Positions 57,120 to 64,000 of a stretch of DNA of 64,000 bases are shown piece by piece (within the stretch, counting starts at the first letter, position 1; every line of letters starts with the position of its first letter). The translations under genes were made by a program, and so were the position numbers. Under the pieces are notes generated by a model that saw nothing but the letters and a program-made list of their open reading frames with translations, did no database searches and was not told where the DNA came from. Origin of the DNA: Diadema setosum (taxonomy: Eukaryota > Echinodermata > Echinoidea > Diadematoida > Diadematidae); the NCBI RefSeq assembly GCF_964275005.1, contig NC_092686.1, forward strand, positions 14,046,431 through 14,110,430, in the 5' to 3' direction.

Positions 57120-58539
57120 GCAAGAACTCATGGTTTATCATATCAACGGCTGTGGAAAAGTCTAGGAATGTACAAATCGGACGTAAAACAATTCCTTAAA
57201 GAAGTGGTTACCTTTTCAATAAAAGTAAGAAATGGGTGGTACTGAAAGTCAAATTGAAGATCGATCCAAAAAAAACCGATTTCAGAACCGATATTACTCT
57301 TTAACAAAATGAGAGAAAAAAAAGTTTAAATTGAAATTGACATATATACAATTACATAAGCTTTTTCTTTGTATTAGAATAACTTTTGCAATTTTTGTGG
57401 CAGAGGGCACCACATCAGACATGCACTCTACGGAAAATAAGTGAAACTTTGCATGTTAAAAGGTCGGATCTATGAAAGTGAAAGTTGCACCTTCAAAGAT
57501 GTTCCGATTGTGACAATGGTCGTGAAGGTGCAAAGTAGCGCCTGGGTGTGACATTGGTAAAGGTGGAAAGTTGAACCAATTTTTCTTAGATTGTAAGTGA
57601 CAGACTATCTGTTAGTTTATGCACAAGAGGATTTACAGAACAATCAATTATAAGTCTCACTGAAAATGATTTCCACTACGATCATAATCCATGCTCTTTT
57701 TATCTGTTAATCTTGAAACAATATCTATAATCAAACAAAATGTATTCTATAATATAGAAAAGTATGGAGTTCGGACTTGGTATTCGCAAAATATTAAAGG
57801 GATTTCTAATTTACATTCTGTTGATATCATACTATCAATTTCTAGGTGGTGGAGGTGGTCTAGGAATTCAACGGCTGTTACGACCACCGCAGGGCGGTAG
57901 GTGATATTATTCTTTAATTTCTCTAATCATGCGTGTTGGCAGGATTGCATACCTTGTCCACATAAAACATGCGAAAATTGCCGTTTGAAGTACTTCTCCA
58001 GAATTCCCAGATAGTGTAAGCGCTCACCATATCTTCCCCAGTCTGTCTGGAGTAGAGTTTCTTTCATTTTAAATCTACATAATTATGGACAAGTTTAGAT
58101 CGATCAGAAACTCTAGTATATATATACTAACTGAATTGTACTGACTATATAGGAAGACAAGATTCGACTCTCATTCCATTCAATGTAACGTTAATCGAAA
58201 ACAGATGTCATTTTGCCCTACATTGCGCAAGTGGTATAGAATTTTTTTCTTACGTGTTTAATTAAACTTTCCCACATATGCTCTCTCACACGCTTTAATA
58301 TGCTTGTGCACACATATATATCAATGATGTCATGTCTCTCACGGCACCACATCGGCTTTCACTGAAAAGGCAAATAGAGCCTAGTAACATTTCGGATTCT
58401 GTCTTGTTGCTCTTTTCTAGCTTCTGCAGTGCGAATGCAGGACATCGTGAAACGTGAAAGGAACGATGCTTCAAAGGTGCCGAAGATGGAGAATGCTGAC
58501 CTCACCAAACGTGACGTCAGTGATGTGGGCAATGAGTGA

Positions 58540-60450
58540 GGTGACGTCTCCGGTGCAGATGAAGTTTGAACCGTGTTTGGGAGTTTGGAAGCCCGCCACA
58601 ACCGTCATGCTTTGTCTCCTCCTGGCCAACTAGGGCCTACCTACATTATGAATTATTATGAAAATCACAGTGATAATGATTAAACACTTCAACTGAAAAT
58701 AATAAATACGGCCTATAACTTTTCTCATAAATTACTTCTGTTTTTTGGTCCTTACATCAATAAACTTAAGCAAACTGTAAAACTTCTCCTTCGGTTTTCT
58801 TTCTTCGTGTGGCGAGTTGGTTTTTTTTTTTTCTTATGACGTGCAGTGTGAAATTGTCTCATTTGTATCACAAGTATGTTGGGCTTTTGTTATCCTCTCC
58901 CTGTGTATCGTAGAAATGAGAAATCAAATTCGCTGTTCACGTAACATCCCTTGTTGTATTATATAAAATTATATTAACACTAAGGGCAACCAGTGTCATA
59001 TAACATGTTGCTTTGGTGACAAAAGGAGCTATTGAGAGACGAATAGAGTCAAAATGAAAATAAAAGGGAGCATGATTAGTCTGTGTTATTAGTAAACGAC
59101 ATGTTTTGCTATAAATTGAGCCAAACATAATCCCTAGCCACAAGCATAACTTTGTACTAATCCTCAGATCAAACAAACTCTTATCCTAACCCTAAGTCCT
59201 TGGAGAGAATAAGACCGGAGTACTGTCGCTGAAAAATGGCCTGTCGCCGCATCCTCCGCCTAAGGGAAGCCAAAATAAACCCATATTATATGGTGAGTAT
59301 CGAAATTCAAGTCCAAGTTTTGTTTATTCTAATTAGTCATATAGATATAGGTAGATATCATCATTATGAATTAATTATGAATACACAACTTCTGCAGAGG
59401 AAACAAGTATTATGACAAAAAGGATAAAAGTTTTACACTGATATGATTTTGTACACAAAAAAAAAAAAGCTTACAACTGCAGTTTAATAGCAAGCACTAA
59501 AACAGTACAACAAGAAAGGCATAGTACATGGCTTAATGCGATCATGATAGGGGCCAACAAGAAGAACGATGGACATTGCAAAACGATAACACTGTTCGGT
59601 TATATATAGTTGTATCTGTTGTTAGGAAAGAAAGGTGAAAAGAAAGGTGAAAAATGGAATGACATATTTCAGGTGGAAGTTACAAAAAAAAAAAGATAGT
59701 GGATGACTGAATGCAGCGGTACTACTAAAGCACTTCAGCTGATTTTGGGGAAAAGTGTCGGTTACGTCATCGCTAGACGCTCAATGAGAATACGCAACTA
59801 TTCGCTACTGCAGGACATGCACACAGAAAAATGTCTCCAAAAATATTAAAATTCAAGGTATTTCAACCTTTCTAATGCAATGAAAGAGCACTCGACTGGC
59901 CTCTTTGAGAAAAAAAAATGAAAAGGTTTACAATGATAATACAGCCCTGTTAGCACGCTTATGTTAGTAACAAGTAGGGAATCTTGTACTTTTTATCCAA
60001 AAAAAAAAAAAAACACACACACACACACACACAAATTGATTTGATTTACGTTATTTCAATTGCTAATGAATAGTTTCAGCAGAGGAGGGGTATATGTGTT
60101 AAACTTATGAAAAATGTGGATTGTTATCAACAATAGATAAAAACAAAATTATAAAGACAGTGAAAGTTTTTTATATGTTTATTTTTTTTTTGAAGAATCA
60201 TGATCATGAAACTGTAACGCGGTCATTAGAATTAGCTAGGCAGTCAAAAGACATTCAGTACATATTCCTTTCATATTTTCTTTTTTGGGAGAATTGTCAG
60301 TGCTGTTTGTATGAGTAGTTTGGAATTTCAACCACGTTGTTGGTTGACGAAACATAAAATCAATCTGTTTTGCAGAGGACCACCCCATTCTCCTTTGTTG
60401 TCTGACACTATCAAACTAGTTCCCTAGGAGGAAAATAAAAGGCTCACCAT
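58540..60450. other. Intergenic unit DNA between G and H
   Basis: It has the same flank blocks as between D and E, but more diverged after about 59400, in line with H being the most distinct Gly-type copy. No gene is seen. A CA run is at 60016-60033 and A/T runs at 60000-60014 and 60182-60190. Confidence 0.55.
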
Positions 60451-60461
60451 TGTCTGGGCTT

Positions 60462-60470
60462 ACAAAAGGT
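60462..60470 (+). promoter_or_regulatory. Altered TATA position of locus H
   Basis: The position aligned with TATAAAAAG in D-F reads TACAAAAGG, so the TATA box is weakened. The surrounding context (GGGCTTA and GTGTACTGATAG) is otherwise conserved. Confidence 0.5.
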
Positions 60471-60626
60471 GTACTGATAGCAAATTTTCAATAGAGGTAT
60501 CTAGTAGATCACCAGGTATATGAAACCAAGAGCTACTAAGAAGGGTCCAAAGAGTCTACCGTTGCAGATAGCAGAAGACACTTGCCTGACAAAAAAGGGT
60601 TTTTGATCTATCACTCGCCGAGAAAA

Positions 60627-62792
60627 ATGAAGAACTTTCGGATTGCGTGCCTAGTCCTTCTGGTTGCCGGATCTCTGCTTGTGAAGGAAAGCGGTAGATA
60701 AAATGGATTTATTTATTTTATTTTATTTATAGTACAGAGTATATCATTTAAAGATGAATTCAAAGTTTATTTGATGAAAATCGGGTTTGGAATGACGGAA
60801 ACATGCAAAAAACAAAGTAAACTAAAGCAATCGTAATAAAGTGTGGGTGCCACACTTTATTAGAATTGTTCTCTTTTTGGATATCTCAGCCATTTTTAAA
60901 ACCTGCTTGTGAAGGAAAGCGGTAGATAGAATGGATTTATTTATTTCTAAAATCAATGTATCACTTCATAGATCGTTGTATGTGGTAATAATACCGTCAA
61001 TATAATCAGTGTAAAATTTCATATATGCGTATCAATGCAATTTTACGACACATACATTTTAATCTCCTCCAACCGTAAACAGAAAACACACACACACACA
61101 GACACACACCCTTAGGAGGTGAACTGTTTCATTGCATATTTTCATGGCATTGTACAAATAGTTTAAAGCGCGGTGTACTTCAACATCATTAAAGGGACGG
61201 TACAGTATTGGTGGAGATGAGAATTGGGCTTTTAACTTTTTGTGAGATACCAAGAAAACACTTATGATTTTTGATATAGTACAGAGCATATCATTTAAAG
61301 ATGAATTCAAAGTTTATTTGATGAAAATCGGGTTTGGAATGACGGAAACATGCAAAAAACAAAGTAAACTAAAGCAATCGTAATAAAGTGTGGGTGCCAC
61401 ACTTTATTAGAATTGTTCTCTTTTTGGATATCTCAGCCATTTTTAAAACCTGCTTGTGAAGGAAAGCGGTAGATAGAATGGATTTATTTATTTCTAAAAT
61501 CAATGTATCACTTCATACATCGTTGTATGTGGTAATAATACCGTCAATATAATCAGTGTAAAATTTCATATATGCGTATCAATGCAATTTTACGACACAT
61601 ACATTTTAATCTCCTCCAACCGTAAACAGAAAACACACACACACACAGACACACACCCTTAGGAGGTGAACTGTTTCATTGCATATTTTCATGGCATTGT
61701 ACAAATAGTTTAAAGCGCGGTGTACTTCAACATCATTAAAGGGACGGTACAGTATTGGTGGAGATGAGAATTGGGCTTTTAACTTTTTGTGAGATACCAA
61801 GAAAACACTTATGATTTTTGATATAGTACAGAGCATATCATTTAAAGATGAATTCAAAGTTTATTTGATGAAAATCGGGTTTGGAATGACGGAAACATGC
61901 AAAAAACAAAGTAAACTAAAGCAATCGTAATAAAGTGTGGGTGCCACACTTTATTAGAATTGTTCTCTTTTTGGATATCTCAGCCATTTTTAAAACCACT
62001 TTTCATCAAATAAATGTTGAATTCCTCATAGAATTACATGCTCTTTCATATTTCAGAAGAGGTTTCACATTATCTCAAAAAAAAAGTTAGATTCTAAACC
62101 TGAAATTAGGTCTCAACCAAAACTATTAAGGCACTGATTTGATTAGTTGATATTCTTTGAAGCTAGTTTTCATGTCATCATTTGAAGATTATAAAGTGTT
62201 TCTGCGATAATTGGCTTGTTACGTGGAGACTTTTCCTGTCTTAAAGGGACTGTACAGTACTGGTTGAGGTGGGGATTCATGTTTTGAACATTCCTAAGTG
62301 AGATAATATGTAGAGCCTGTTATGAAATATGAAAGAGCATGTAATTTTAAGAAGGATTCAACGTTTATTTGATGAAAATTGGTTTTCAAATGGCTGAGAT
62401 ATCCAAAAAAGTGTTAATAATAAAAGGCGACATGCCACAACTTTATTAGGATCTCTTTGTTTCACCTTGTTTTTGGATATCTCAGCCATTTCAAAACCGA
62501 TTTCCATCGAATAAACTTTTGATACCCCTTAGAACTGCATGCTCTTCGACACCTCATAGAGTGGTTTCTGAATATCTCGCAAAATTTTAAAAGCTAAATC
62601 CTCACCTCGACCAGAACTGTACACACCCTTTAATTCTGCCCGCTCGTAAGTTACATGATTCACCACTCCTCTATTTTAGCTCAGGGAATCACGACTTCGG
62701 AGAATTCTGTGAAATGTCCATTACATTCACTCCTATTCTGATATTTTGGTTCTCCTCCTTTTCGACAGATGCACAAATTGGTGGCGATGGAG
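60627..62792 (+). CDS. Locus H: peptide precursor, exons 1-2 (continues beyond the window)
   Basis: Exon 1, 60627-60693, reads MKNFRIACLVLLVAGSLL then VKES with donor GTAGAT. Exon 2, 62769-62792, reads DAQIGGDG, between CGACAG and GTAAGT, and differs from the DAQGRGGR of D-F by losing both arginines. Exons 3 and 4 would be expected from about 65.5 kb on, outside the window. Intron 1 is enlarged by a MITE and a 547-bp tandem duplication that repeats the last 19 bases of exon 1 and its donor twice more (near 60903 and 61450). An upstream open frame lies at 60520-60606. Whether H makes a peptide cannot be judged here. Confidence 0.6.
60731..62000. repeat. 547-bp tandem duplication (2.3 copies) in locus H intron 1
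   Basis: AGTACAGAG starts at 60731, 61278 and 61825, exactly 547 bp apart. The two full units appear almost identical, so the event is recent. Each unit joins half of a TTAA MITE to the exon-1 end, donor and first part of intron 1. Identical 83-residue frames on the minus strand at 61059 and 61606 are a by-product of the duplication. Confidence 0.92.
61740..62115. mobile_element. TTAA-target MITE, diverged form
   Basis: The left end AGGGACGGTACAGTATTGG follows TTAA (at 61736, and duplicated at 61189). The middle palindrome TTTTTGGATATCTCAGCC is shared with the elements at 8356 and 62245, and a TTAA lies at about 62116-62119. The right end is degraded. Confidence 0.6.
62245..62629. mobile_element. 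TTAA-target palindromic MITE, second close copy
   Basis: TTAA occurs on both sides (62241-62244 and 62630-62633). The ends AGGGACTGTACAGTACTGG and CCAGAACTGTACACACCCT are identical to those at 8356-8741. The empty site is in D at about 30810 (CTGTCTTAATTCT). Confidence 0.87.
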
Positions 62793-62880
62793 GTAAGTTA
62801 GTGTTATCAATTTTCATAGTGCATCCTTTATACACAGCAACTTCACAAACTCACTATTTAAAGTTACCATCTGAGAAAGC

Positions 62881-63020
62881 TCAGTGACGGATCTAGAGCG
62901 GATCACACCAGGCGTGCTCTTTTTTTTTTAAACAAAATAAATTTAAAAAATGGGGCGCGTGCACCCCTTTAATTTTGTAAAGGCGCCTCCCCTTTACGGA
63001 ATTCATGGATCAGCTTCTGA
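62881..63020. mobile_element. Short hAT-like MITE, uncertain
   Basis: A block beginning CAGTGACGGATCTAGAGC and containing a GGCGCGTGCACCCC/AGGCGCCTCCCC pair is present only in H, between AGAAAGCT and TTGTTACT. The start resembles hAT ends; the right end is not clear. Confidence 0.4.
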
Positions 63021-64000
63021 AGGTTGTTACTAAATGTTTTTTGCTGCGCACAAATTGAACCTTTACTTTAAAGGTCTTATTTTTCTTTTTTATTCAAATG
63101 GACTTCGACAATCTTCAAATTAGACACATACCAAGCGCAACGCGTCGGACAACATGCATGGAACTCGGACCATAGACTGTTTTCTTGTGGTTATTCTTAT
63201 GTGGACGAATGCTTATAAAATGGAGCACTTACTATTTATAAACGTATTGAACTTAAGGGCTCTTCATCCAAACACCAATGTAGGTCTATTTAATTGTGGG
63301 ATGCTGTCGCCGCTGTGGCAATACAGGTTGTACATTCTGTATAATACATTTGACAAAGTTCGATCTTACGGAGTCCATTTAAAGGCATAATTTACCATTT
63401 TCAGATGAAACAATTAGTCAGCTATAGTGTTTCAAAATAGTTCTAAAATATGAGCTCGGGATAAAGACAACCAATGTGACAAATTTGAATCAGTATAACT
63501 AAAGTGAAGTATTGTTATATATACAAAATATGAACATAATTATGAAAATAGTTCTGGACTGCCTAACTAAAGTTGTGATTTAGTAAGAAAATAATAATAT
63601 CACTTTTTTTTTTCATTTTTATAAATCACCGATTTCAATCTTAACAGGACCTAATTAAGAGTGCAAAAGTCCAGTTTGCTGTTTATTTATGTTTTCATAG
63701 TAAAGCATTCATATGATTTCCGGCATAATACGTACTTCAGTAAATTCATTGACCAGTTTCTTTCTCTTCCCTTCCTTTTGGTCAGCTTTCAATGATTGAC
63801 TCCATAAACTTGGTACTGTATAAGCGCATGCATTCTGTTGGAAAATTGTGCTGGGTAAGGGATTTAATGAAATTCGCTAGATCGTCCTGTAGGGTATTTA
63901 TGAAGACTGATGTTTGCTCTACTGATGCTTGTACAAATACTTCAACAAATGTTTGTATCAACTCGTTTTTTCCAGAAATCAGATATGAATTATCTTAATG
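63021..64000. other. Intron 2 of locus H up to window end
   Basis: It matches intron 2 of D-F in blocks (CACCAATGTAGGTCTATTTAA, CATATGATTTCCGGCAT, GATTGACTCCATAAACTTGG) but is more diverged. No exon is seen. Confidence 0.6.

Larger units (their letters stand above)
56019..58539 (+). pseudogene. Locus G: exons 3 and 4 only; promoter and exons 1-2 deleted
   Basis: At about 56019 upstream flank (TTGCTAATGTA, as at 35817 before E) is joined directly to intron-2 sequence (CGTCTTGTAGCCTACAAG, as at 37919 in E). About 2.1 kb holding the TATA box, exon 1 and exon 2 is gone. The remaining exons are perfect: 57846-57896 (GGGGGLGIQRLLRPPQG) and 58430-58539 (VRMQDIVKR, then ERNDASKVPKMENADLTKR, then DVSDVGNE and TGA); AATAAA is at 58759. 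Without a leader it cannot make a secreted product by itself, but phase-1 acceptors would let it serve as downstream exons for locus F. Confidence 0.75.

Noticed and set aside
33503-57900. Longer frames covering exon 3 (ending NSPAVKTTARR or similar)
   Set aside because: They use a different frame from the phase-1 splice pattern and include intron sequence. The GT/AG-bounded 51-nt exon is the better model.
54316-58601. Minus-strand frames beginning MWRASKLPNTVQ repeated in loci F, G and others
   Set aside because: They are the antisense of exon 4 and its flank. Their repetition follows from the array, and the + strand carries the splice-compatible KR/MENAD reading.
61059-61857. Two identical 83-residue frames on the minus strand (starts 61310 and 61857)
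   Set aside because: They are produced by the 547-bp duplication of intronic DNA; the CVCVCVCV stretch is a CA repeat read through.
7010-64000. Sp185/333 (Trf) immune gene family of sea urchins
   Set aside because: Tandem clustering and a Gly-rich part are similar, but those genes have two exons, RGD and a histidine-rich region; none is present here.

Overview
The window is 64 kb of AT-rich, intron- and transposon-rich animal DNA. There is no operon structure, coding is confined to very short exons, and many transposons are nested. The repeat types (tRNA-headed SINEs, TTAA- and TA-target MITEs, a CR1-like LINE, a minisatellite built on GGTTCGTTATTCCGAA) suggest a marine invertebrate. An echinoderm is my best guess, from general familiarity only; nothing in the sequence proves it.

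The main content, from about 7 kb to the right edge and all on the + strand, is a tandem array of small secreted-peptide precursor genes. I do not recognise the family. The ancestral gene has four tiny coding exons joined by phase-1 introns: exon 1 (67 nt, signal peptide beginning MKNFR), exon 2 (24 nt, usually DAQGRGGR), exon 3 (33-51 nt, highly variable, basic) and exon 4 (110-122 nt, a KR site followed by an acidic tail containing MENAD and ending in TGA). An AATAAA signal follows. This is the layout of an antimicrobial-type or other processed peptide precursor of about 76-83 residues. Eight loci plus one orphan exon are visible: locus 1 (9.6-12.4 kb, three different exon 3s, no exons 1-2), locus A (15.4-20.3 kb, exon 1 split by an insertion), locus B (22.9-24.0 kb, looks intact, Cys-type peptide), an orphan exon 4 (25.5 kb), loci D, E and F (30.4, 36.4 and 42.4 kb, complete, Gly-rich type, repeat unit about 6.0 kb), locus G (57.8-58.5 kb, exons 3-4 only because the promoter and exons 1-2 are deleted) and locus H (60.6 kb to beyond the edge).

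Layout: 1-810 and 5.3-6.7 kb are a diverged satellite with a 14-bp box, split by a 4.5-kb LINE on the minus strand (811 to about 5340). Then come locus 1, a MITE in a TA repeat, and the A/B Cys-type subarray with decayed LINE pieces. A 1.48-kb hAT-like element with an 8-bp target duplication (26350-27830) and an element carrying repeated AGGTCAAAGGTCA-like sites (about 28460-29740) lie upstream of D. D, E, F, G and H follow. Intron 3 of F holds a 7.3-kb inverted-repeat element (46915-54232) with two large hairpins and a tRNA-like gene. Because the units are paralogous, many insertions can be read against an empty site in a neighbouring unit, which fixes their boundaries.

The array appears to work as a birth-and-death peptide family. 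The leader and acidic tail are conserved, the exon-3 cassette changes freely because every intron is phase 1, and duplication, deletion and transposition create intact genes and relics side by side.
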